The position numbers and the translations under genes were made by a program. The notes under the pieces are model-generated. The model saw only the letters and a program-made list of their open reading frames with translations. It was not told the origin of the DNA and ran no database searches. A stretch of DNA of 64,000 nt. Source: Xanthobacteraceae bacterium (lineage in GTDB: Bacteria; Pseudomonadota; Alphaproteobacteria; Rhizobiales; Xanthobacteraceae). The stretch is taken from positions 62,001 to 126,000 of the forward strand of contig JALHRD010000014.1 in assembly GCA_022841625.1 (NCBI GenBank). The letters run 5' to 3'. Of the stretch, positions 7,963 to 16,391 are shown in pieces; the stretch's first letter is position 1, and each line of letters opens with the position of its first letter.

Positions 7963-9468
7963 ATGACGCCACTGACCGACACGGCGCCGCGCAGCTCGGT
8001 TGAGCGACAACTGGCGTATTGCCTGCTGATTTTGCTGCTCTTGACCGCGATAAGGCTGGTCGGCCTGTCGTATTCGGACGTCGATCTGTTTTTCGACGAA
8101 TCGCAATATTGGGCATGGTCGCGCGAACTGGCGTTTGGCTATTTCTCGAAGCCACCGCTGCTCGCCTGGCTGATTGCCGTCTCCGAATCGATATGCGGCT
8201 CCAGCGAGGCCTGCATTCGCGCGCCCGCGCCGGTTCTCTACCTCGGCACCAGCCTGGTCAGCTATGCGATCACCAGGACGCTGTACGGCCCGACCGCGGC
8301 GTTCTGGGCCGCGCTTTTGCTGGCCGTGAGCGGCAGCGTGGCATATTCGAGCCGCATCATCTCGACCGACGTGCCGCTGTTGTTCTTCTGGGCGGTGGCA
8401 CTCCTCGCCTATGTCCGGCTCCTACAGGGCGGCGATTGGCGGTGGGGTGCGCTACTCGGCGTGTCGTTCGGGCTGGGCATGCTTGCGAAATACGCCATGA
8501 TCTATTTCGTGCTCGGCATCGCGGCAGCTGCCCTGATCGACCGCGATGCGCGGGCATTGCTGCGAGCGCGCGCTCTCTGGCTTGCCGCAATCGTCGGCGC
8601 GACGCTGGTGCTGCCAAACGTGATCTGGAACGCACAGAACGGTTTTGTGACGTTTCAGCATACCGGTCACAATATTCAGGGCGGTGGCGCAGCCTTCAGT
8701 CCAGCGCTCGGTCTGGAATTCCTTGCAAGCCAATTCGCCGTGCTCGGTCCGGTGGCGTTCGGCGTCTTTCTGATCGTTCTCTTCCGCATGGCCAAGCCCG
8801 ATATCAGCCGCGCCGACCGGCTGATGTTGTGCTTCGCCATTCCGACTTTGGCGCTGGTGACCGCAACCGCGTTTGTGACCCGCGCCAACGCCAACTGGGC
8901 AGCCGCCGCGGCGATCTCCGTCAATGTGCTGGCCGCCGCCGTCCTGGTGCGGCACGCGGCCTGGCGCTGGATCGCCTTGAGCATCGCGCTTGGAGCCGTC
9001 GCGCAGATCGTCCTGATCATTGGCGACGCAAATGCACGCCGATTGTCGGTGCCCTGGCTCGCAAAGCCCGATGTCTATGCACGCACCATGGGCTGGCGCT
9101 CGCTCGGCGAGGAAGCCGACAAGCTCGCCCTGCAAGTCGGCGCCGCAACCCTGGCCGCCGAACAGCGCGACGCAGTCGCGTCGCTGTTGTATTACCAGCG
9201 CGACCGTGGACGAACGGTGCTGTCGTGGCCGACCAGCGCCGTCCCCAACCATCACTTCGATCTCACTCGGCGGTTGAGCGCTTCGGCCGCCGAGCCGGTA
9301 CTGTTTGTCACGCCATGCGGATCGGCGGAGCGGCTGGCGCGGCATTATCGCAATGTCGAAGCGCTCGGCGCGCTGGTGGCGCGCAGCGGACCGACCACGT
9401 CTCGCAACTATTTTGCTTTTAAGCTGTCGGGCGCGCTGAACGATATCGCCCCCCTCTCCAGATGTTGA
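7963..9468 (+). CDS. glycosyltransferase family 39 (ArnT/PMT-like) membrane protein
   Basis: 501 residues from ATG 7963 (GTG 7930 is an alternative). Multi-spanning membrane protein with about ten hydrophobic segments in the N-terminal 380 residues. The first periplasmic loop has the GT39/PMT_2 signature DVDLFFDESQYWAWSRELA, with the acidic pair near residues 45-46 as the likely catalytic or metal site, followed by FSKPPLLAWL. Such enzymes transfer a sugar from a polyprenyl-phosphate donor to lipid A, protein or another cell-envelope acceptor at the periplasmic face. It lies 7 bp before a PAP2 phosphatase, and GT39-PAP2 pairs are common in envelope lipid modification loci. Acceptor unknown. 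Confidence 0.85.
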   Translation: MTPLTDTAPRSSVERQLAYCLLILLLLTAIRLVGLSYSDVDLFFDESQYWAWSRELAFGYFSKPPLLAWLIAVSESICGSSEACIRAPAPVLYLGTSLVSYAITRTLYGPTAAFWAALLLAVSGSVAYSSRIISTDVPLLFFWAVALLAYVRLLQGGDWRWGALLGVSFGLGMLAKYAMIYFVLGIAAAALIDRDARALLRARALWLAAIVGATLVLPNVIWNAQNGFVTFQHTGHNIQGGGAAFSPALGLEFLASQFAVLGPVAFGVFLIVLFRMAKPDISRADRLMLCFAIPTLALVTATAFVTRANANWAAAAAISVNVLAAAVLVRHAAWRWIALSIALGAVAQIVLIIGDANARRLSVPWLAKPDVYARTMGWRSLGEEADKLALQVGAATLAAEQRDAVASLLYYQRDRGRTVLSWPTSAVPNHHFDLTRRLSASAAEPVLFVTPCGSAERLARHYRNVEALGALVARSGPTTSRNYFAFKLSGALNDIAPLSRC

Positions 9469-9475
9469 CGCCACG

Positions 9476-10246
9476 ATGAACCGAATCGGATTACTGTCCG
9501 CCCTCGCCATCGCTGCAATTGTTGGCACCGTATTCGCGGCCTATCCTGGCCTCGATCTGGTGCTGAGCGGATACTTCTACAACCCGCGCGACCATCGTTG
9601 GCATGTACTCGACTGGCCGACGGGAACTCTGCGCCGATCGGCGAGCTGGCTGATCGGGCTTATTGCTGCCCCGGCATTTATCGCATTGGCCCTCAAATTG
9701 GTGCTGCCGCGCCGCCGACTGTTGGTGCCGGGGCGCGCAATCGTGCTGATGATTTCGACTCTCGCGCTTGGACCCGGGCTATTTGTCAACGTCATCCTGA
9801 AAGACAATTGGGGACGCCCGCGCCCACAATACGTCACCGAATTCAAACTCGACTCTCCGTTCCTGCCTTGGTGGGACCCGCGCGGCCCCTGCGCCAAAAA
9901 CTGCTCGTTTGTAGCCGGCGAACCGTCGGGCGCATTCTGGACCATGGCGCCGGCCGCGGTGGCGCCGCCGCATTGGCGCGCCGCAGCCTATGGCGCCGCC
10001 ATCGTGTTCGGCGCCGCGGTCGGCGCATTGCGCATCTCAGCGGGCGGGCATTTCTTTACCGATGTCGTATTCGCCGGCATTGTTGTCTTCTTGGTAATTT
10101 GGCTGGTGCACGGCTCGCTATACCGTTGGCGAAGGACACGAATCACCGACGATGCCGTCGAGCGATCGCTCGAACGGATCGCCATGCCGGGCTACGATGC
10201 CCTGATGCGCCTGGTCGCGCGCCTGCGCGGCACGCCGCCGCGTTAG
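9476..10246 (+). CDS. PAP2-family membrane phosphatase (LpxE-like) with altered second motif
   Basis: 256 residues with about five transmembrane segments. The acid-phosphatase signature is present in order: motif 1 K109-x6-R116-P117 (KDNWGRPRP), motif 2 at 150-153, and motif 3 R186-x5-H192 (RISAGGH). Motif 2 reads PSGA where the usual sequence is PSGH, so the canonical second histidine is absent at that position. Family members dephosphorylate lipid A, undecaprenyl diphosphate or phosphatidate on the periplasmic side. Together with the upstream GT39 enzyme it may remove or recycle lipid phosphates during envelope modification. It could have reduced or altered activity. Confidence 0.82.
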   Translation: MNRIGLLSALAIAAIVGTVFAAYPGLDLVLSGYFYNPRDHRWHVLDWPTGTLRRSASWLIGLIAAPAFIALALKLVLPRRRLLVPGRAIVLMISTLALGPGLFVNVILKDNWGRPRPQYVTEFKLDSPFLPWWDPRGPCAKNCSFVAGEPSGAFWTMAPAAVAPPHWRAAAYGAAIVFGAAVGALRISAGGHFFTDVVFAGIVVFLVIWLVHGSLYRWRRTRITDDAVERSLERIAMPGYDALMRLVARLRGTPPR

Positions 10247-10262
10247 TCCGAGGAGATCGACA

Positions 10263-11237
10263 ATGACCCCCAGCTTGGCGCGCCTTGCCGTCGCCACCGT
10301 CCTGAGCGTAACCGCCGCACTCTCGGCCGCGGCCCAGGATTACCCATCAAAGCCAATCAGAATCATCGTGCCGGTCGCGCCCGGCGGCATCACCGACATC
10401 GCGGCGCGCGCGGCCGGCGATTACATCGCCCGGAAATCCGGCCAGCCGGTGGTGATCGAAAACCGCACCGGCGCCGGCGGCAATATCGGCTCGGAGGCGG
10501 TCGCGCGGTCGGCGCCCGATGGCTACACGCTTGGTGTCATCGCCACGACGCAGATCGTGATCAATCCCTTTGTGTTCAAGAAAATGCCCTACGATCCGCT
10601 CACCGAACTCATGCCCGTCGCGCCAATCGGCGAAGCGCCGCAGTTTCTGGTGACCAACGCCAAGATCCCGGTTACCACGCTTTCCGAATTTATCGCATAT
10701 GCCCGCAAGGAATCCGGCAAGCTCAATTACGTTTCGCTCGGACCGGGCAGCACCGTGCATCTCGGCGGTGTGCAGTTTGCGCGGCTTGCCAAAGTCGACA
10801 TGCAGCCGGTGCAGTACCGCGGCGCGGCACCCGGGATCACCGATCTCGTCGCCGGCAACGTTCACCTGATTTCGGTCGGCATCGCGCCGGTCAAGTCGCT
10901 GGTGGAGGGCGGCTTGCTGCGCGTGTTGGCGGCGGGAACACCCAAGCGCGTGTCGTATCTGCCGGACATCCCGACTGCCGCCGAAGCCGGCTTGCCCGGC
11001 TACGAGGTGACCACTTGGTTTGCGTTATTTGCCCCAGCCGGAACGCCGCGGCCGATCGTTGAATGGCTCAATGCGGCGGTCCGCGACATGAACGCCGATC
11101 CGGCGGCCGCCCGCCGCCTCACCGACGTCAATATCGACCCCATGAGCATGACCGTCGACGAATTCCGCGCGCTGGTGAAAGCCGACGCCGCCCGGTGGGA
11201 GCGCATCGTCCTCGATGCCGGGCTGACGCCGCAATAG
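10263..11237 (+). CDS. Bug/TctC-type periplasmic solute receptor
   Basis: 324 residues, normal length for classical Bug proteins (COG3181). Signal peptide about residues 1-24 (LSAAAQ), then the family start YPSKPIRIIVPVAPGG, IENRTGAGGNIGSE, PDGYTLGV and the C-terminal DIPTAAEAGLPGYEV followed by LFAPAGTP. GAGGAGAT lies just upstream of ATG 10263. Such proteins bind carboxylic acids, nicotinate, urea derivatives or aromatic acids. It converges with the E1 alpha/beta genes that end the Rieske oxygenase locus, so it may bring in that pathway's substrate. No TctAB membrane partner is nearby. Confidence 0.9.
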   Translation: MTPSLARLAVATVLSVTAALSAAAQDYPSKPIRIIVPVAPGGITDIAARAAGDYIARKSGQPVVIENRTGAGGNIGSEAVARSAPDGYTLGVIATTQIVINPFVFKKMPYDPLTELMPVAPIGEAPQFLVTNAKIPVTTLSEFIAYARKESGKLNYVSLGPGSTVHLGGVQFARLAKVDMQPVQYRGAAPGITDLVAGNVHLISVGIAPVKSLVEGGLLRVLAAGTPKRVSYLPDIPTAAEAGLPGYEVTTWFALFAPAGTPRPIVEWLNAAVRDMNADPAAARRLTDVNIDPMSMTVDEFRALVKADAARWERIVLDAGLTPQ

Positions 11238-11291
11238 ATCAACACCCGCGCAATCCTACCACATTCCGTTCATGCCCCTGTCGAATCGGTG

Positions 11292-12272
11292 TTATGCTTG
11301 CATGGTCTTGCGCACTGCCGCGACAACTTTGTCCGCGTTCGGCGTGACATAGGCCTCAAGCGGCGGCGAAAACGCGATCGGTACCGGCGGCCGCGCCACT
11401 CGAACGATCGGCGCCTTGAGCGCGTCAAAGGCCTGCTCCGCAACCAGCGCCGCGATTTCCGAACCGATGCTGCACAACGCATTGCCCTCATCGACGGTGA
11501 CCAGACGGCCGGTCTTGCGTACCGAGGTGCAAATCGCCGCCGTATCGAGCGGAATGATGGTGCGGGGATCGATCACTTCAGCCTCGACGCCGTCCTGCGC
11601 GAGCGCCTCGGCCGCCTTGAGCGCCTCGCGCACCATCAACGAGGTCGCGACGATGGTGACATCGCGGCCCTCGCGCGCAATCCGTGCCTGACCGAATGGA
11701 GTGCTGAAATCACCGTCCGGCACCTCGCCGGTCATGGACAAAAGCCTGGTATGGGTAATGACGACGGTCGGGTTGTCGCTTTTGATCGCGCTGCGCAACA
11801 ATCCTTGCGCGTCAGCCGGTGAGGCCGGCAGCACCAGTTCGAGCCCGGCGGAATTGGCGTACATCGCCTGCGGGCTCGACGAATGCTGGCCGGCGCCGCC
11901 GCCACGAATCCCGGCAAACATGTGCAGCGTCATCGGCGCGCGCAATTGCCCGCCCGACATCAGGCTCACATTGGCGGCTTCACTCATGATCTGATTAAAG
12001 GCCTCGAAGGCGAAGGTCGCGGTGCCATAATTGAGAAACGGCCGCATCCCCGCCATCGCTGCGCCGGTGACCAGCGATGTGCAGACGCCCTCGGAGGTCG
12101 GCGGATCGATTAAGCGATCCGGAAATGCATCCCACAATGCGCGCTCATCCTCCGGACGCAGCCCCCGATCGGACAGGAACGAATGGGCGCCGATCAACAC
12201 CACATTAGGATCGCTTCGCAACGAATGGGCCAGCGCGTCAATCATCGCAACGGCGAAACTTTTTATTGGCAT
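11292..12272 (-). CDS. 2-oxoacid dehydrogenase E1 beta subunit (AcoB/PdhB-like)
   Basis: 326 residues with the transketolase pyrimidine-binding domain (about 1-180) and C-terminal transketolase domain (about 190-320). DRLIDPPTSEGVCTSL and ARREGRDVTI-type segments are diagnostic of E1 beta. It pairs with the E1 alpha gene 11 bp upstream, together forming an alpha2beta2 thiamine-diphosphate enzyme that decarboxylates a 2-oxoacid or acetoin. No E2 acyltransferase or E3 gene is adjacent, unlike aco or pdh operons. It could borrow E2/E3 from elsewhere or act as a simple ThDP decarboxylase or oxidase. It is the last gene of a minus-strand series from the Rieske ferredoxin. Confidence 0.88.
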   Translation of the reverse strand: MPIKSFAVAMIDALAHSLRSDPNVVLIGAHSFLSDRGLRPEDERALWDAFPDRLIDPPTSEGVCTSLVTGAAMAGMRPFLNYGTATFAFEAFNQIMSEAANVSLMSGGQLRAPMTLHMFAGIRGGGAGQHSSSPQAMYANSAGLELVLPASPADAQGLLRSAIKSDNPTVVITHTRLLSMTGEVPDGDFSTPFGQARIAREGRDVTIVATSLMVREALKAAEALAQDGVEAEVIDPRTIIPLDTAAICTSVRKTGRLVTVDEGNALCSIGSEIAALVAEQAFDALKAPIVRVARPPVPIAFSPPLEAYVTPNADKVVAAVRKTMQA

Positions 12273-12283
12273 GAGTCGGGGCC

Positions 12284-13267
12284 TCAGACGAACACGCCGG
12301 CAAGCGCGGCTTCGGGTTTCGGGAACGGACTTGCTTCCGCAAAGGTGCGGGCCTTCGCAATCATCGCATTCGCGTCAGCGTCGAGCGCAACCACATCCTC
12401 GCGGGTGAGCGCGCCACACGCGATCATGTCGTGCGCAAAGCGCAGGATCGGGTCGTTGCGTTGCCACTCGGCATGCTCGTTCGACGCCTTTGCCTTGTCC
12501 CAGGCCGCCGTCACGTCGGTAACACCGGTGGTAAATTCATGAACGATCTGGTGCGAGCCTGGCCAGCGCACAAGCTGCGCTTCCAGGAAATATGGTCCAT
12601 TACCGCCGCGAACATGCGCGAGCGCAGCCCCGACCGCCCGATCGACCGCTTTCGGGTTGCCGCCATCAACCGATGCGCAGACAATCTTCAACGCGCGCGG
12701 CACCGCGGTCAGCTCCTTGGTCGCAAGCCGCGAGGTTTGCGCCTCGCCCTCCTTGGAATTGTTCTCGCACAGGAATAGCACCGGCAGCGCGTAGAGCGAG
12801 GCGATGTTAAGCGCCTCATAGGCGATGCCTTCATCAAGCGCGCCGTCACCAAACAATGCGACCGCGACGCCACCGGTTTTGCGGTGCTTGAGCGCAAAGC
12901 CGCCACCAACCGATAGGCCAATCGACCCGCCAACCATCGCCGAGGTCGACTGAAAGCCGAGCGCAGGGTCGGTCATGTGCCAGGTGCCACCCTTGCCGCC
13001 GCAAAGTCCGCCGGCACGGCCGAGAATTTCGGCGAGCGCCTTCCCGGAATCGACGCCGCGCGCGATCATATGGCCATGGTTGCGGTGGGTGGTGTAGATC
13101 AGATCGCCGTCGGCGAGCTGCATCAGCGCCGCTGCGCCGAGCGCTTCGTTACCGATCGCAAGGTGTTGGCGTCCGAGCTTATGCACCCGCGCCAGCGTGA
13201 TAACCATTTCCTCGAAGCGCCGCATCAGCAGCATGCGCGCGAGCGTCGCACGTGGCGAAAACGCCAT
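12284..13267 (-). CDS. 2-oxoacid dehydrogenase E1 alpha subunit (AcoA/PdhA-like)
   Basis: 327 residues, start ATG 13267 with AGGGAGG nine bases upstream. It has the thiamine-diphosphate motif GDG at 140-142 through NN at 169-170 (GDGALDEGIAYEALN, then LFLCENN). The HRNHGHMIARG and GGKGGTWHM segments are typical of the AcoA/PdhA family. It forms the alpha half of the enzyme with the beta gene downstream. Its place in the Rieske oxygenase locus suggests oxidative decarboxylation of a late catabolic intermediate. The Ser phosphorylation loops of mitochondrial E1 are not relevant here. Confidence 0.9.
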   Translation of the reverse strand: MAFSPRATLARMLLMRRFEEMVITLARVHKLGRQHLAIGNEALGAAALMQLADGDLIYTTHRNHGHMIARGVDSGKALAEILGRAGGLCGGKGGTWHMTDPALGFQSTSAMVGGSIGLSVGGGFALKHRKTGGVAVALFGDGALDEGIAYEALNIASLYALPVLFLCENNSKEGEAQTSRLATKELTAVPRALKIVCASVDGGNPKAVDRAVGAALAHVRGGNGPYFLEAQLVRWPGSHQIVHEFTTGVTDVTAAWDKAKASNEHAEWQRNDPILRFAHDMIACGALTREDVVALDADANAMIAKARTFAEASPFPKPEAALAGVFV

Positions 13268-13356
13268 TCCCCGCCTCCCTTGTTGTCCGGCGAATCCCGC
13301 ACATCGCCGGGCCGTTGTCCAGCGCCGACCATGACGCGACGGGTGAACGCCGCGGC

Positions 13357-14037
13357 CTAGAACGCCGGCTCCAGTCCCTTGGCGGTATAAAGCGAACGCG
13401 CAGCATTGGTCATAAGCTGCTCGATCAGCCCGCGCGCTGCCTGCGGCGCCGCCGCCGACGCAAACACCCCGGCGGAAAATACTGTGACCAGTTGCACCAC
13501 AGCCGGCAACGGACCGACGACCGATATCCCGGGCACCGGCAGCAACTCGCTAATTTGCTGAAGAGCGATTTCCGCTTCGCCACGCGCCAATGCTTCGCCG
13601 ACCGAGCCGCGGGAAGGATACACGGCCTTGGCTGCGATCTGGTCGACGATACCGAGCTTGGACATCAGCTCCGGCATGTACATGCCGGAAATTCCGGTCT
13701 TGGAATACACGACCGAATTGGCCGCCACGAGTGCCGCGCGCAGCGCATCGACCGTGCCGATGGCCGGCGCAACCGTTCCCGCGCGCACGGCAACCCCGAT
13801 CGAAGACTTTGCAAGATCGACGCGGCTGCCCGGTCGCAGCACGCCCTTTTCGATCAGATCGTCGACTGCCTCAAGCGACAACACCGCGAGATCGCCGGTC
13901 GCGCCGCCAGCGATTTTTTCCATCAGCAGATTGGTGGAACCGTAGTCGACTTGGATCGATTGCCCGCTGGCGCGCTCAATGGCGGGAATCAATTCAACCG
14001 TGACGGCTTTGACGCCATTGGTACAGAGCACCTTCAT
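13357..14037 (-). CDS. ModA-type substrate-binding-domain protein without signal peptide
   Basis: 226 residues beginning directly with the first beta strand (MKVLCTNGVKAV), so no export signal. The layout matches PBP-like type 2 domains related to molybdate-binding ModA: GSTNLLMEKIAGG, GDLAVLSLEAVDDLIEKG, AVRAGTVAPAIGTVDAL, YSKTGISGMYM and a C-terminal helix. Cytosolic members of this group recur near aromatic-catabolism genes in Bradyrhizobium-like bacteria but have no assigned reaction that I know of. It lies 30 bp downstream of the Rieske ferredoxin gene and 89 bp upstream of E1 alpha, in one probable transcript. It may bind a pathway intermediate or be an enzyme. Function unknown. Confidence 0.72.
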   Translation of the reverse strand: MKVLCTNGVKAVTVELIPAIERASGQSIQVDYGSTNLLMEKIAGGATGDLAVLSLEAVDDLIEKGVLRPGSRVDLAKSSIGVAVRAGTVAPAIGTVDALRAALVAANSVVYSKTGISGMYMPELMSKLGIVDQIAAKAVYPSRGSVGEALARGEAEIALQQISELLPVPGISVVGPLPAVVQLVTVFSAGVFASAAAPQAARGLIEQLMTNAARSLYTAKGLEPAF

Positions 14038-14067
14038 TGCACGCTACCCGCTTTGCGACAGTCGGCG

Positions 14068-14376
14068 TCAATCGGCTTCGATCAGCACCCGGCCGTTTTC
14101 AACAATGGTTTTGTAAGTTTTCACCGGCACCATGCAGGGCGGCGATACCACTTCGCCGGTCTTGATGTCGAACTGGCCATTATGGAAATTACACTCGACC
14201 ACATCGCCATCAATGTAGCCCTCAGCGAGCGAGCCGGGTCCGTGCGTGCATAGGTCGTCGGTTACGAAAAATTCGCCATCGAGATTGAACACCGCAAGCG
14301 TCAAGCCGCCAGCTTCAACCCGTAGCGCATTTCCTGGCGCGATATCGGCGGTGCCGCACAAATCGAGACGCTGCAT
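14068..14376 (-). CDS. Rieske-type [2Fe-2S] ferredoxin of a ring-hydroxylating oxygenase
   Basis: 102 residues from ATG 14376, chosen because GAGGAGG lies upstream; the frame extends to a TTG at 14418 with no conserved residues. Cluster ligands are C43-x-H45 (CTHGPG) and C62-x2-H65 (CNFHNG), as in biphenyl/naphthalene dioxygenase ferredoxins. It carries electrons from a flavin reductase (here probably the protein at 17342-18562) to the terminal oxygenase at 14570. It is divergent from the oxygenase gene, and a GTTCCG/CGGAAC palindrome cluster sits between them. It is the first gene of a minus-strand operon running into the binding protein and E1 alpha/beta. Confidence 0.93.
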   Translation of the reverse strand: MQRLDLCGTADIAPGNALRVEAGGLTLAVFNLDGEFFVTDDLCTHGPGSLAEGYIDGDVVECNFHNGQFDIKTGEVVSPPCMVPVKTYKTIVENGRVLIEAD

Positions 14377-14427
14377 GGAATCCAAATCCTCCTCGTTGAC
14401 CTTACGCCATGAAACCAATATTTTCTA

Positions 14428-14454
14428 GCGGAACACCGTTCCGCATAACGGAAC
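14428..14454. promoter_or_regulatory. putative IclR-family operator (three interleaved half-sites)
   Basis: The sequence holds GCGGAAC (14428-14434), ACC, GTTCCGC (14438-14444), then ATAA and CGGAAC (14449-14454). This makes two overlapping palindromes: GCGGAAC-3-GTTCCGC and GTTCCG-5-CGGAAC. The second form, GTTCCG N5 CGGAAC, fits operators I know for IclR-family regulators. It lies between the divergent ferredoxin (start 14376) and oxygenase (start 14570) genes, where it could control both. A related site is at 17259-17275 beside the IclR gene. Confidence 0.7.
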
Positions 14455-14569
14455 GATTGGACTCAGACAACCGCTGGCGGCGGCCGTGCTGGCGACGTCG
14501 GTTGGCTGATGCCGAATCCCGATAATTGTGACATCCTCCCGCCCATAACGCATTCCGGAGTTTTTTTGA

Positions 14570-15856
14570 ATGCTTAGGAAAGAACAGAACGACCTGTTGA
14601 CCCAAACCGGCCCGGCTACGCCGTTCGGGCAGATGTTCCGATGCTACTGGGTGCCCGCCCTATTGGCGGAGGAGCTTCCGGAAAATGAATGCCCGCCGGT
14701 ACGGGTCAAACTGTTTTCGGAGCGCTTGCTCGCGTTTCGCGACACCGACGGCAAATACGGATTGATCGACGAATTCTGTGCGCACCGGGGTGTCTCGCTC
14801 TGGTTCGGCCGCAACGAAGAGTCCGGCCTGCGCTGCCCCTATCACGGCTGGAAATATGATGTGACCGGCCAGTGCATCGATGTGCCGTCCGAGGCAGCCG
14901 AGTCCGGCTTCTGCAAGAAGATCAAACTCACATCCTATCCGCTGGTGAAGATTGGCCCGGTGCTGTGGACCTATATGGGCCCGCCGGACAAGCAGCCGCC
15001 ATTGCCGGAGTGGGAGTTTTCACTGGTTCCGCCGGAGCAGTGCTTTATTTCCAAGCGACTCCAGGAATCGAACTGGCTGCAGGCGATGGAGGGCGGCATC
15101 GATTCCAGCCACGTCTCGTTCTTGCATCGCGGCGACCTTGGCTCCGACCCGTTGTTCAAGGGCGCCAAAGGCAACAAGTACAATCTTTCCGACATGAAGC
15201 CGCATTTCGAGGTGGTGGAGCAGCCCGGCGGACTTTACATCGGCGCGCGCCGCAATGCCGAGAATGGCAACTATTACTGGCGAATCACGCCCTGGGTAAT
15301 GCCGAACTTCACAATGATCCCGCCGCGCGGCGACCATCCCATGCACGGCCATTTCTGGGTACCAATCGACGATCACAATTGCTGGGCCTGGACCTACGAT
15401 TTCCATCCGACGCGTGCGCTCACCAAAGACGAGCGAGCCGCCATGCAGGCCGGCCAGGGTTTGCATTGCAAATATGTGGCCGGCAGCTATCGGCCGCTCG
15501 CCAACAAGGACAATGATTACTTGATGGACCGCGCGGCCCAAAAGGCGGGCAAGACCTATAGCGGGATCGCCGGCTTTGCGATCCAAGATTCCTCGCTGCA
15601 GGAGAGCATGGGGCCGGTCTGCGATCGCACCAAGGAGAACCTGGTCTCGACCGACAACGGCATCATCATGGCACGCCATCGCATGTTGCGCGCGCTCAAA
15701 ACCTTCACCGACAAGGGCACGCTGCCGCCCGGAGTCGATCCGGAACATCACAAAATCCGCTCGGTTTCGATCGTGCTACCGCCGGACCAGGCTTTCAAGG
15801 ACGGCGCCAGGGACGCACTCACACGAAAACTGGGCAAGGCGCAGACGACGGTTTAG
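14570..15856 (+). CDS. Rieske non-heme iron oxygenase, alpha subunit (phthalate-dioxygenase-like)
   Basis: 428 residues. Rieske cluster ligands are C70-x-H72 (CAHRGVSL) and C89-x2-H92 (CPYHGWKY). The mononuclear iron facial triad includes H181 and H186, with D178 as the bridging Asp between subunits (GGIDSSHVSFLHRGD). No beta subunit gene is nearby, as expected for the alpha3 phthalate/vanillate/3-chlorobenzoate type. ATG 14570 is preceded by CGGAG. The enzyme adds one or two oxygen atoms to an aromatic or carboxylated substrate using electrons from the ferredoxin at 14068 and the FAD reductase at 17342. Substrate is not deducible. Likely IclR-regulated through the palindromes at 14428. Confidence 0.93.
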   Translation: MLRKEQNDLLTQTGPATPFGQMFRCYWVPALLAEELPENECPPVRVKLFSERLLAFRDTDGKYGLIDEFCAHRGVSLWFGRNEESGLRCPYHGWKYDVTGQCIDVPSEAAESGFCKKIKLTSYPLVKIGPVLWTYMGPPDKQPPLPEWEFSLVPPEQCFISKRLQESNWLQAMEGGIDSSHVSFLHRGDLGSDPLFKGAKGNKYNLSDMKPHFEVVEQPGGLYIGARRNAENGNYYWRITPWVMPNFTMIPPRGDHPMHGHFWVPIDDHNCWAWTYDFHPTRALTKDERAAMQAGQGLHCKYVAGSYRPLANKDNDYLMDRAAQKAGKTYSGIAGFAIQDSSLQESMGPVCDRTKENLVSTDNGIIMARHRMLRALKTFTDKGTLPPGVDPEHHKIRSVSIVLPPDQAFKDGARDALTRKLGKAQTTV

Positions 15857-15878
15857 CACCGCGTTAGGAGATTAATCG

Positions 15879-16391
15879 ATGCTCAGCGAAAGCGCCCGCA
15901 TGACGACGGCCGAAGAGGCCCGCTATCGGATCGATTATCCAAATTCGAAGCCGCGCGCGACCAAGGTGATTGCACTCGATCCAGCCAGCGAGGCCGTGGT
16001 CAAGCGGCTCGCGCAAGGCCAGTGGCAGCAGGCGAGTTTCTTTACCTCGCTCAAATTCGATGGCGCGCCGCGCGGCGGCGAAGGCTGGACAATGAAGGCC
16101 TGGCTCTCCGACCTTGCCGGCCGCACAAAGGATCTGATCGACGAAGTGACGTCGGCGGATCTGGTGGTGATGGTGGCAAGCGCCGGCACCAAGCCGGATG
16201 CCGCCGGCGTCATTGCCGAGGCCTGCGGTACGCGCAAGGTCATGACCACGGCGCTGATCATCGGCAGCGAGGCTAGCTCGGACGAGGAGCTCTCCAAGAC
16301 GCTCGCAAGCCTGCGCCCCTACACCTCAATGCTGGTGATCGCCAGCAACGACGATTACATCGAAGAGATGCTGGTGGCACTGCGCGCTTAA
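15879..16391 (+). CDS. protein of unknown function in the Rieske oxygenase locus
   Basis: 170 residues, AGGAG nine bases before ATG 15879, 22 bp after the oxygenase stop, so co-transcribed with it. No signal peptide or membrane segment. The middle and end look like an alternating alpha/beta fold: ADLVVMVASAGTKPDAAG, TTALIIGSEASSDEEL and SMLVIASNDDYIEEM. Strands ending in small residues suggest a Rossmann-like or nucleotide-binding half, but there is no clear GxGxxG. I do not recognise the family. Its 3' end overlaps the convergent IclR gene by four bases, both using TTAA as stop. Possible roles are an assembly factor or regulator for the oxygenase. Confidence 0.75.
   Translation: MLSESARMTTAEEARYRIDYPNSKPRATKVIALDPASEAVVKRLAQGQWQQASFFTSLKFDGAPRGGEGWTMKAWLSDLAGRTKDLIDEVTSADLVVMVASAGTKPDAAGVIAEACGTRKVMTTALIIGSEASSDEELSKTLASLRPYTSMLVIASNDDYIEEMLVALRA

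Noticed and set aside
14401-14418. TTG at 14418 as start of the Rieske ferredoxin
   Set aside because: Those 14 codons contain the GAGGAGG ribosome binding site of ATG 14376 and are not part of the normal ferredoxin length.
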